Assembly (NCBI GenBank): GCA_019309685.1
Contig: JAFDFT010000048.1
Coordinates: forward strand, 1 to 9,772
Direction of reading: 5' to 3'
DNA: 9,772 nt
Source: Deltaproteobacteria bacterium
Lineage (GTDB): Bacteria; Desulfobacterota; Desulfobacteria; Desulfobacterales; JAABPS01
Part shown: piece by piece, positions 1 through 6,393 of the stretch
Position numbering within the stretch: the first letter of the stretch is position 1
Layout: each line of letters opens with the position of its first letter
The notes under the pieces: generated by a model
The model's input: the letters and a program-made list of their open reading frames with translations, nothing else
The model's database searches: none
Told to the model about the DNA's origin: nothing
Position numbers and translations under genes: made by a program

Positions 1-337
1 TCGATGAGTAAATATCCCTTATCCCCGGAAATCAGATAGGAATTGGTAAATCCCAGCCTTATAATATGGTACATGCGAATATATTTCCTGCTGCAAAACA
101 ATTAACAACAGGCCGAAGCCTGTTATTTTGAGATATGTGCAACATGCTCTTTTTTATAGGATTTTTAAATTTTAACCCACCAAAGTTCGGTGACTGATTA
201 AAATTAGCGCTATCCTCAAACGTGAATAAAAATTACTATTTTCGGAGGCTCCCTTATCTTACTAATATTGATTAGGAGAAATGAAGATTAAATCATCCAA
301 TAAATAATATTCAGGATTATAATCAACTTCAAATTTC
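1..337. other. Upstream non-coding region
   Basis: AT-rich stretch with no convincing gene. The plus-strand frame starting at base 1 is open only to a TAG at 37-39, so at most the last dozen codons of an upstream gene could be here. A very short ORF (ATG 281, stop 305-307, 8 codons) follows an AGGAG-like site, but it is too short to call. The segment also contains the hairpin listed at 107-129; otherwise I see nothing recognisable. Confidence 0.5.
107..129 (+). terminator. Possible intrinsic terminator
   Basis: A perfect 7-bp stem (AACAGGC pairing with GCCTGTT) is closed by a CGAA tetraloop and followed by ATTTT. The T-run is short, so termination strength is uncertain. It could end a gene lying to the left of the window and would insulate it from the dehydrogenase gene. 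Confidence 0.4.
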
Positions 338-366
338 TTGACAATACATAGAGGGTCACCTATTAA
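338..366 (+). promoter_or_regulatory. Candidate sigma70 promoter for the SDR/crotonase unit
   Basis: A perfect -35 hexamer TTGACA (338-343) is followed by a 17-bp spacer and TATTAA (361-366), a 4/6 match to the -10 consensus. Transcription would begin near 373, about 30 nt before the ATG at 404, leaving room for the Shine-Dalgarno site at 389-394. It is the best promoter-like match I found by eye in the window. Confidence 0.5.
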
Positions 367-403
367 AAGTCAAATACTAAAATATTATAAGGAGTTGATA
401 CTT

Positions 404-1207
404 ATGAAATCATTAGCCGGAATGAATGTTGTTATCACAGGTGGTGCGTCAGGGATTGGAAAGGAAATGGCACTGCGGTTTGCCAAAGAAAAAGCAAGAG
501 TCGCAATTCTTGATGTAGACAGGCGTAAACTCAGGCAGGTAGAAAAAGAGCTAAAAGGATTAGAGACCAAGGTGTTTACATATGTCTGCGATGTTTCAGA
601 CAGAAAAAAAATCGAAAGGGCTGCCAAACTCCTGGCGAAAGATCTAAAGTCCGTTGATATTCTGGTCAACAATGCGGGCATTGTTGTCGGTAAGACGATG
701 GTTGATAGTACACATGAGGAAATTCAAAAGACCATCGATGTTAATCTCATGGGCGTCATCTGGATGACGAAGGCATTGTTGCCGAAAATGATGAGAAGGA
801 AAAAGGGCCACATTGTGAACATCGCATCTGCGGCGGGCATGCTTGCGGTGCCGAAATTGGTGGATTATTGTACGACGAAATTTGCAGTGATCGGTTTTTC
901 CGATTCCTTAAGGATGGAAATGAAGAAATACGGCTATAAGGGGATAAAGGTTACGTGTGTCTGTCCATCGATTATTGATACAGGAATGTTTGAGGGCTTT
1001 ACACCGCCACTGTTGAGCCCGCTGTTAAAACCGGAAGTTGTTGCGGCAAAAATAATAAAGGCCGTAAAGAAAGAAAGATCTTACCTTAAAACACCTTTCA
1101 TAGTGAAGCTGGTTCCGCTGTTTAAATTTCTTCCGGCAACATTTGTCGATTGGCTGGGGGATCTACTTGGTACATCCAGGGCAATGGATCATTTCAAAGG
1201 GCGTTAA
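404..1207 (+). CDS. Short-chain dehydrogenase/reductase (SDR), SDR16C/17beta-HSD11-like
   Basis: A 267-aa classical SDR: a soluble Rossmann-fold oxidoreductase that interconverts an alcohol and a ketone using NAD(P). Visible motifs are the cofactor loop TGGASGIG (12-19), an Asp at the end of beta-2 (D37, which usually favours NAD(H)), NNAG (89-92), and the tetrad N114, S142, Y155, K159 in YCTTK. The block around 'VNLMG', 'HIVNIASAAG', 'LVDYCTTKFA' and 'CPSIIDTGMFEG' recalls the retinol/17beta-hydroxysteroid dehydrogenase-like SDR16C group, from memory. I chose ATG 404 because AAGGAG lies just upstream (389-394); an in-frame TTG at 338 would sit inside the -35 box. The crotonase gene 78 bp downstream suggests a hydroxyacyl-CoA or similar hydrophobic substrate, but that is inference. 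Confidence 0.9.
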   Translation: MKSLAGMNVVITGGASGIGKEMALRFAKEKARVAILDVDRRKLRQVEKELKGLETKVFTYVCDVSDRKKIERAAKLLAKDLKSVDILVNNAGIVVGKTMVDSTHEEIQKTIDVNLMGVIWMTKALLPKMMRRKKGHIVNIASAAGMLAVPKLVDYCTTKFAVIGFSDSLRMEMKKYGYKGIKVTCVCPSIIDTGMFEGFTPPLLSPLLKPEVVAAKIIKAVKKERSYLKTPFIVKLVPLFKFLPATFVDWLGDLLGTSRAMDHFKGR

Positions 1208-1230
1208 TTCTAATTCGTACTTCGATTTTC

Positions 1231-1246
1231 GTGATGGTTTCATCAC
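1231..1246 (+). other. Intercistronic hairpin between SDR and crotonase genes
   Basis: A perfect 6-bp stem (GTGATG pairing with CATCAC) encloses a GTTT loop. No T-run follows, so it is unlikely to terminate transcription. It may stabilise or punctuate a shared SDR-crotonase mRNA, or be incidental. Confidence 0.35.
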
Positions 1247-1285
1247 ATGGGTTGATTATGTAATATTAAACAAAGGAGGATAATT

Positions 1286-2092
1286 ATGCCGCCGCTTATA
1301 TATGAGAAAAAAAATGGAATCGCATACCTGACCCTTAATCGGCCGGAGGCTCACAACGCAATTGATCCTGAGATGATCCTCGAACTTGCCGCTGCGTGGG
1401 AGGACTACAGGGACGACAACAGTATGCGATGCGCCATCCTCACTGGGGCCGGAGAAAAGACATTTTGTTCAGGCGCGGACCTGGCCAAGCTGATCCCGCT
1501 TTACTCAGGCGCGAAAAAGCCTGAGTCTGATGCGGATAAAAAGGTTCATTCTGACTTAACCCTAGGGCAAAGAGCTCTTCTCAGAGAATTTGAGCTTCAC
1601 AAACCCATAATCGCCGCTGTGAACGGAGACGCAATTGCCGGGGGCTTTGAATTTTTATATGCCACCGACATCCGCGTGGCTTCAGAAAATGCAAGGTTCG
1701 GTCTCCAGGAGGTTAAATGGGCCATTTTCCCCATGGGCGGGTCCAGCGTCAGACTTCCTCAGCAGATGCCGTATGCCAGGGCTATGGAGATCCTGCTTAC
1801 GGGCGAGCTGATGAGCGCAGCAGAGGCACATAAATATGGTTTTTTAAACCGGGTAGTCCCTGCTTCCCAGGTGATGGAAGAGGCGGAAAAATTTGCCAGC
1901 ATTCTTGCCAAGAACGGCCCGCTGGCAATATCGGCCATAAAGAAGGCTGTTCTTTCCAATATTGGTTTGACATTATCACAAGGATTGGCAAATGAGCTTG
2001 AACATGCTTTACCCGTATTCATGAGCGAAGATGTCAAGGAAGGGCCCCGGGCATTTAAAGAGAAGCGGGAACCGAAGTACAAGGGGAGATAG
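1286..2092 (+). CDS. Enoyl-CoA hydratase/isomerase (crotonase) family protein
   Basis: A 268-aa crotonase-fold protein of normal family length. It probably hydrates an enoyl-CoA or catalyses a related acyl-CoA reaction in the cytoplasm. The N-terminal 'LTLNRPEAHNAID' block (15-27) is typical. The oxyanion-hole regions are CSGADL (61-66) and NGDAIAGG (113-120). Both glutamates that act in true hydratases have counterparts: E122 in GGFEF and E142 in FGLQEV, so hydratase activity is plausible rather than a degenerate paralogue. A charged insertion around 74-90 lies where substrate specificity often varies. A strong AAAGGAGGA (1274-1282) precedes ATG 1286. It is co-directional with the SDR gene 78 bp upstream, so the pair could carry out consecutive hydration and dehydrogenation of a CoA thioester. 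The exact substrate cannot be told. Confidence 0.9.
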   Translation: MPPLIYEKKNGIAYLTLNRPEAHNAIDPEMILELAAAWEDYRDDNSMRCAILTGAGEKTFCSGADLAKLIPLYSGAKKPESDADKKVHSDLTLGQRALLREFELHKPIIAAVNGDAIAGGFEFLYATDIRVASENARFGLQEVKWAIFPMGGSSVRLPQQMPYARAMEILLTGELMSAAEAHKYGFLNRVVPASQVMEEAEKFASILAKNGPLAISAIKKAVLSNIGLTLSQGLANELEHALPVFMSEDVKEGPRAFKEKREPKYKGR

Positions 2093-2240
2093 TTATTCCC
2101 TAAATCTTGCATGAAAATTGATGAGAACCCTTTTCGATGATTTATAATAATAGTTTCAGTAATATTCTAATATTGAAGCATTATACCCATATGGTAAAAG
2201 GAACATTGTTTTATTTTCTCATCATTTTTCATCCGATGGG
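2093..2240. other. Non-coding spacer before the structured element
   Basis: AT-rich DNA after the crotonase stop codon. I see no clear terminator or gene. It contains a near-palindrome around CATATG at 2185-2200, which is probably incidental. Confidence 0.4.
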
Positions 2241-2369
2241 CGAACCGGAGACTTCCATATGCGGTGTTACTAAGGGTTCGCAATAGTGAACTATGGCTTC
2301 ACCCTTAGATGCAGCTTGTTGAGCGCAAGCGAAATCCCGCTTGCGGGGCATATGAAAGTCTCCAATTCG
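2241..2369 (-). repeat. 129-nt structured element: 22-bp inverted-repeat stem enclosing two hairpins
   Basis: Arms 2241-2262 and 2348-2369 are inverted repeats with 19/22 matches. All three mismatches are C-A on the plus strand, and therefore G-U on the minus strand, so a minus-strand RNA would form an unbroken 22-bp stem. Inside it are a hairpin closed by CTAAGGGT/ACCCTTAG (2270-2277 with 2301-2308, capped by ATAG-TGAA-CTAT) and a perfect 8-bp hairpin CGCAAGCG/CGCTTGCG (2324-2331 with 2338-2345, loop AAATCC). The fold is a three-way junction. It could be a MITE-like mobile repeat, a structured RNA or a recombination site. No target-site duplication is obvious. Both flanking genes run on the plus strand. 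Confidence 0.65.
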
Positions 2370-2439
2370 TGCAAAATTCAGGCATCAAAAAAAATTGTTT
2401 TTAACGTGAACCTGTTTATTTTTTAAGGAGCATATTCAT

Positions 2440-2934
2440 ATGAGCAATCTTTTAGTCTATTCCAGGAGCAGAAGTACCAGTGTTGAGCAAATTGACGATC
2501 AGACAATGCTGTCAAGCTGCCGGCTTCAAGACACGTTTACGGATGCATATGTTGAGATCAGGGTGCAGCTACCGGAACTCGAAATCATTGAAATAACGTC
2601 TGAATTCAACCGTACCCAGCAGAATGAATGTATAGATGTGTCGGGTGCTTTCCAGAAACTAAAGGGTGTCCGTATCGGCTCTGGTTTGCTGAAAATTCTA
2701 AAAGGGCTAGTGGCGGATGCGACGGACTGTAAACAGTTTGGTTTCATGGTTGAAGAATGCTGTCACGGGGTGATTTTATCGTTTACCAAAGACACTATGA
2801 TGCAGATCCCGGAAGGGCAGGAAGTTGGAGCGGAAGCCTATAAAAACATGGTGAAAGAGAACATCAGGCTGTACAATCGCTGTGCTGCGTTTGCTCCCGG
2901 CAGCTCTATGGTAGAAGGTATTGACCCTCCATAA
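2440..2934 (+). CDS. DUF2889-like domain protein, stand-alone
   Basis: A 164-aa soluble protein that I assign to the DUF2889-type family from its overall pattern; the function is unknown. The core runs from about residue 35 to 113: a beta-rich 'VEIRVQLPELEIIEI' segment, FNR (56-58), C64, the 'GVRIGSG' block (76-82), C97 and C107-C108-H109. The following gene has the same C-x32-C-x9-C-x-H spacing at its N-terminus, so the two are tandem paralogues, and the cysteines plus histidine could form a metal site (inference). No signal peptide or membrane segment is visible. AAGGAG (2425-2430) sits 9 nt before the ATG. The gene is 69 bp upstream of the DUF2889-PHP gene and is probably co-transcribed with it. 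Confidence 0.7.
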   Translation: MSNLLVYSRSRSTSVEQIDDQTMLSSCRLQDTFTDAYVEIRVQLPELEIIEITSEFNRTQQNECIDVSGAFQKLKGVRIGSGLLKILKGLVADATDCKQFGFMVEECCHGVILSFTKDTMMQIPEGQEVGAEAYKNMVKENIRLYNRCAAFAPGSSMVEGIDPP

Positions 2935-3003
2935 ATATCACTTGCTGGAAGTTTAAGGCTTTGTTTTAAATATAGAAATGAGAAAAAATAAGGTGATTGA
3001 AGT

Positions 3004-4209
3004 ATGTTAAAATTTAAACGGAACAAGCTGGTTAGTGTTGTGAAAAAAGATAAGGATACACTCCTTGTTCATGGTGTGCTGGATGATGATGTGTATGGGC
3101 TGGAACTAGATATTTCCTTTAAAATATCCGACCTGGAGATCATTAAAATAGATGGGAAGTGGAATCGATTCACAACACCTGAATGCCCAAGGGCAACTCA
3201 GTTTTTACAGGAAGCCGTTGGTTTCCGTGTGGGAGAGGAAGGATACGGTCAGAAGGTTTTTAAGGTTGTCGGGCGAAAATCATGCAGGCATTATGCCAAC
3301 CTCCTTCTTGAATGCAGCCATTCAGCAAAGGAAGCGGTACTGGTTATAAAATATCAAGACGCGAAAAAGGATACCCCTGAGCTTACATTTGATGAGTTTG
3401 TCGCTGGGACAATGGCTGGGACAGCGGCCGGAGCAGCAGAAAATACAAAAAAAGATGATCCGGAGAAATCATCCGATAAAAAGGTTGTTGATGAACAGAA
3501 ATCTTCCCGGAAGGCTGCCGCAAATAAAAAAAGTAAAACCATTTCCAAAAAAAAGGGGAATAAAGCACCGGGTGAAATGGTGATCGATCTGCATGTGCAT
3601 ACGTCCCCCTCTTCACCATGCAGTTCAGCAGCGGTTGGTGATTTGATCCAGGAAGCCAAAAGAATCGGTCTGGACGCTATTTGTCTTACAGATCATAATT
3701 ACGTATGGGATCCGGATCAGGTGGAGGCATTAAGGCAGAAATATGACTTCCTGGTTTTAAGGGGTAACGAGATTACGACCAAACAAGGAGATGTGGTTGT
3801 ATTTGGAATGGACAAGGATATACAAGGGATTCTTGATATCAGCGAATTAAGGCAAGAGGTTGAAGAGGTTGATGGTTTCATGATCGCGGCTCATCCTATC
3901 CGTGGATTTCTGGTGTTTGGCGCGAGCCAGGTGGGCCTCACGCCTGAAAAAGCAATGGAAAGGCCTATGTTTAAGTCAGTTGACGCGATTGAGGTGCTGA
4001 ACGGTAAGGTCACGGAAAAAGAGAATGATTTTGCCTTAGAAGTTGCGGAAGGTCTTGGGCTTTTTGTTACAGGCGGAAGTGATGCGCATGAGGTTTTGGA
4101 AGTAGGCAAGTACGCGACCCGGTTTTCAGAAAAAATCAATGATGAGAAGGAGCTTGTGGCCGCATTAAAAAGCGGGAATTATTCGCCGGTTATCTTCAGG
4201 AAAGACTGA
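3004..4209 (+). CDS. DUF2889-like domain fused to PHP metallo-phosphoesterase
   Basis: A 401-aa two-domain protein. Residues 1-112 resemble the preceding protein, sharing 'LEIIKI', WNR (53-55), C61, the 'GFRVG' block (73-77), C94, C104 and H106. Residues about 130-190 form a lysine/alanine-rich, low-complexity linker. Residues 192-401 are a PHP domain with an apparently full metal-ligand set: HVH (197-199), TDH (229-231), E256 in GNE, H297 in AAHP, and SDAH (359-362). PHP enzymes are cytoplasmic, metal-dependent phosphoesterases that cleave, for example, nucleoside 3',5'-bisphosphates, short RNA ends or histidinol phosphate. This one lacks further recognisable domains, so the substrate is unknown. 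AAGGTGA (2991-2997) precedes ATG 3004. The DUF169-CoaE gene follows after 36 bp, implying co-transcription and perhaps a shared nucleotide or CoA substrate. Confidence 0.85.
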   Translation: MLKFKRNKLVSVVKKDKDTLLVHGVLDDDVYGLELDISFKISDLEIIKIDGKWNRFTTPECPRATQFLQEAVGFRVGEEGYGQKVFKVVGRKSCRHYANLLLECSHSAKEAVLVIKYQDAKKDTPELTFDEFVAGTMAGTAAGAAENTKKDDPEKSSDKKVVDEQKSSRKAAANKKSKTISKKKGNKAPGEMVIDLHVHTSPSSPCSSAAVGDLIQEAKRIGLDAICLTDHNYVWDPDQVEALRQKYDFLVLRGNEITTKQGDVVVFGMDKDIQGILDISELRQEVEEVDGFMIAAHPIRGFLVFGASQVGLTPEKAMERPMFKSVDAIEVLNGKVTEKENDFALEVAEGLGLFVTGGSDAHEVLEVGKYATRFSEKINDEKELVAALKSGNYSPVIFRKD

Positions 4210-4245
4210 ATCATTGATACTAATTAATTGAATGGAGGTATTGAT

Positions 4246-5658
4246 ATGGAAAAACAAACTGACTGGGAAAAACTGATTAGAAGGATGGAGCTTTTGATGC
4301 GGCTGAAGTCATTTCCTGTGGCTTTTAAGATGCTTGAGAAAAAGGAAGACCTTGATGAGATTCCGTTTATGCGCAGACCCGCGCAAAAGAAGACTATGTG
4401 CCAGTTGATTACACTTGTCAGGAATTTTGACTGGACTGTCGGAGCCGATCTTGATGATTTCATGTCACCCATGTGTCCATCTATAATCGGACTAACGGAT
4501 ATACCGGATGTGATGAAAGACGGGACTTTCCGCAACATCGTGTGGACGAAGACCAAACAGGACGGGAAAAAGTACGAGGCGGCTATACCGAGACTGCCGC
4601 TTGGGAAATATGAAGCTGTGGCAATGGCCCCTCTGGCATATAAGCCCTTTGAGCCGGATATCGTTCTTATTTATGCGAATCCAGCTCAGATAATGCTTTT
4701 AATCAACGCGCTTCAGTTTGAGGACTATGAAGTTATGCAGTTCTTCTGCGTGGGAGAGACATCCTGCTCAGATGCCATCGCCAGGTGTTATCTGACTGGA
4801 AAGCCGTCTATGACTATTCCCTGCTACGGCGAGCGCAGATACGGTCACGCTCAGGACGAAGACCTGGTCATGGCTCTGCCTGCCGGTGTAATGGAAAAAG
4901 CCTTGACTGGCTTAGAGACCTTGTACAGGAGAGGTATCAGGTATCCTATCAGTTATGCAGGCGCTGAACTTGACGTTACAAACGCTTTCCCCATGTCGTA
5001 TGGAGGAATGGGGCAGATGGAAGGTCTTAGAGGTAAGGACAACCGGTTGCTGCTGGGCGTGACAGGCGGCATTGCCAGCGGGAAGACGGCGGTTGCCGAC
5101 ATGCTGCAGGAAATGGGCGCGAAAACCATTGATTTTGATGTTCTTGCGAGGCAGGTTGTTGAACCCGGAAAACCGGCATTAAAGGATATCGTTAACTATT
5201 TTGGTGAGCAGGTCCTTATGGAAGATGGCAGTCTTGATCGGCAAAAATTATCGGACATTGTCTTTAAGGATATGGAAAAGAGAAAAAAGCTGGAGAGCTT
5301 TACTCATCCCCAGATTGGTGTTGAATTTCTTAAGCAGGTAGACGAATTTACTGCAAATGACACTGAGGCGATAATTCAGGTTGTAATTCCACTTTTGATT
5401 GAAGTCAATATGCAGTATATGTTTCATAAGCTGCTTGTTGTATATGCCCCGCCGGAAGTTCAGGTGGAAAGACTCGCATTACGGGATGGTATCAGCAAAG
5501 ATGAGGCGGCCAATATACTTTCATCTCAGCTGCCAATAGATGAAAAAATAGGATATGCAGATTTTGTTATTCATAATGACAAGTCACTTGATGAGACCCG
5601 GAAACAGGTTGAAGATCTCTGGAAGACTTTGAAGAAGATGCAAAAAGAAAAAGTTTGA
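4246..5658 (+). CDS. DUF169 domain fused to dephospho-CoA kinase (CoaE)
   Basis: A 470-aa fusion. Residues 1 to about 250 match the DUF169 (COG2043) pattern, with cysteines C52, C77, C168, C174, C181 and C193, including 'GETSCSDAIARC' and 'TIPCYGERRYGH'; its role is unknown. Residues 266-470 are a full-length CoaE, the kinase that phosphorylates the 3'-OH of dephospho-CoA using ATP in the last step of CoA synthesis. Key parts are the P-loop GGIASGKT (274-281), 'DFDVLARQVVEP' with D296 and D298, the 'DGSLDRQKLSDIVF' block, 'IPLLIE', and 'SSQLPIDEKIGYADFVIHN'. The reading frame is unbroken across the junction. I chose ATG 4246 because GGAGG (4234-4238) lies 7 nt upstream; an in-frame TTG at 4228 would precede that site. 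The stop codon lies inside the palindrome at 5655-5801. Whether this is the cell's main CoaE or a specialised copy cannot be judged. Confidence 0.88.
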   Translation: MEKQTDWEKLIRRMELLMRLKSFPVAFKMLEKKEDLDEIPFMRRPAQKKTMCQLITLVRNFDWTVGADLDDFMSPMCPSIIGLTDIPDVMKDGTFRNIVWTKTKQDGKKYEAAIPRLPLGKYEAVAMAPLAYKPFEPDIVLIYANPAQIMLLINALQFEDYEVMQFFCVGETSCSDAIARCYLTGKPSMTIPCYGERRYGHAQDEDLVMALPAGVMEKALTGLETLYRRGIRYPISYAGAELDVTNAFPMSYGGMGQMEGLRGKDNRLLLGVTGGIASGKTAVADMLQEMGAKTIDFDVLARQVVEPGKPALKDIVNYFGEQVLMEDGSLDRQKLSDIVFKDMEKRKKLESFTHPQIGVEFLKQVDEFTANDTEAIIQVVIPLLIEVNMQYMFHKLLVVYAPPEVQVERLALRDGISKDEAANILSSQLPIDEKIGYADFVIHNDKSLDETRKQVEDLWKTLKKMQKEKV

Positions 5659-5801
5659 GACCTCTGGAAAACACTTCTTTTTGCTCAATTTCTGCGTCAC
5701 GCTCAAATTTTAATCCTCGAAATACTCATTGTATGTCTGTGGTTAAAATTTTCGCCTTTCCTTGAACTTGAACAAAAACTAGCATTTTTCAAGGGTCTCA
5801 A
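5655..5801. repeat. 147-bp full-length imperfect palindrome (MITE-like intergenic repeat)
   Basis: The two halves are inverted copies of each other along their whole length. Matching blocks are the termini TTGAGACC/GGTCTCAA, then GAAAA, TTTTTG-TCAA-TTC, AAATTTTAA/TTAAAATTT, and ATAC/GTAT flanking a central TCATT. It overlaps the TGA stop (5656-5658) of the DUF169-CoaE gene, so the element may have supplied that stop. It resembles, from memory only, repeated intergenic palindromes of Desulfobacterales genomes. As RNA it would fold into one long hairpin and could protect or terminate the upstream mRNA. Confidence 0.65.
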
Positions 5802-5860
5802 TATTCCGATAGTATTTTATTTAAAAGGTTTTTTATAAAGTTGTTAGATGTTGCAAAGAT

Positions 5861-5919
5861 AATGACAAATTTTGAATACTTCCGCCGCACGCGTCCGTTA
5901 CCAGAACATGTTTGTCATT
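5861..5919. repeat. 9-bp perfect inverted repeat around a GC-rich core
   Basis: AATGACAAA (5861-5869) and TTTGTCATT (5911-5919) are perfect inverted copies separated by 41 bp, which include the GC-rich patch near 5881-5899. This could be a small mobile-element remnant, a paired protein-binding site or an RNA stem. No function is assigned. Confidence 0.4.
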
Positions 5920-5934
5920 AAAGGAGAATTGTTC

Positions 5935-5957
5935 GGACATAAAAATCTGTCCTTTTA
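5935..5957 (+). terminator. Weak terminator-like hairpin
   Basis: A 5-bp stem GGACA/TGTCC with an 8-nt AT-rich loop is followed by TTTTATATTTT. A flanking AAAGGA/TCCTTT pair can extend the structure. The stem is short, and the site is nearly 300 bp past the last gene, so it could only be a backup terminator. Confidence 0.25.
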
Positions 5958-6149
5958 TATTTTACTTGCGAGCTTTTTAAGCAGATCTTTTGTATTTCTA
6001 TCTTAGTATAGATATTATTATCAATAATAACCAGGTAAAATTTCATAAATGGTAAGAAGTAATGAAATTTAAAAAAGTCGATTTTTAAGTTATTTGATTT
6101 TTGTATTCGATGAAAAATTACTCCAATATATAGTGCGCAAGGTTTTGAG

Positions 6150-6189
6150 CCATTCACCTCCGGCGAACTTTACTTATATATGTGAATGG
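6150..6189. repeat. 8-bp inverted repeat CCATTCAC/GTGAATGG
   Basis: CCATTCAC (6150-6157) and GTGAATGG (6182-6189) are perfect inverted copies with a 24-bp spacer, about 205 bp upstream of the acyltransferase start. This may be an operator-like or structural site; no protein can be named. Confidence 0.3.
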
Positions 6190-6393
6190 TATTTCAAACT
6201 ATTAACTCCCATAATCGGTAATAAATTCAAACAGATATATTCTTATTGAAAATCAGTTTTTTTCTATAGCTTAATAGCCTGGCTAATTTCCTTTTATTTT
6301 GTTTTTCTACTATAGAGTCTATAATTAAATCGTTTTTTGAGCAAACTTGACTATCACACTTGCCGATTATTTAAGTATTATACTTGAGTTTAC

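Larger units (their letters stand above)
5802..6393. other. Long AT-rich spacer with several inverted repeats
   Basis: I see no credible gene in this stretch. It holds the inverted repeats listed separately at 5861-5919 and 6150-6189, a weak hairpin with a T-rich tail (5935-5957), and a 13-bp perfect palindrome TATAGAGTCTATA (6311-6323) about 70 bp before the acyltransferase start. A TTGACT hexamer (6347-6352) and TATTAT (6376-6381) are promoter-like but badly spaced for each other. A short GC-rich patch near 5881-5899 stands out from the AT-rich surroundings. Confidence 0.4.

Noticed and set aside
338..403. N-terminal extension of the SDR from an in-frame TTG
   Set aside because: The TTG coincides with the TTGACA -35 box, has no ribosome site, and adds residues before the usual SDR beta-1 start; ATG 404 has a clear AAGGAG.
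385..681. Minus-strand frames within the SDR, crotonase, DUF2889, PHP and CoaE genes
   Set aside because: These are antisense shadows of well-supported genes, serine/leucine-rich, without ribosome sites.
2241..2369. Integron attC site or group II intron fragment
   Set aside because: I see no GTTRRRY/RYYYAAC core boxes at the stem ends and no group II domain V signature or intron-encoded protein, so neither label is supported.
4228..4245. TTG start for the DUF169-CoaE gene
   Set aside because: It lies upstream of the GGAGG that serves ATG 4246, so the ribosome site would fall inside the coding region.
5918..6157. Minus-strand 79-codon open frame
   Set aside because: Its GTG start overlaps the GGAGG-like site, its composition is what AT-rich DNA gives by chance, and it spans an inverted repeat. 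A competing 11-codon ATG frame at 6153 is also too close to that site.
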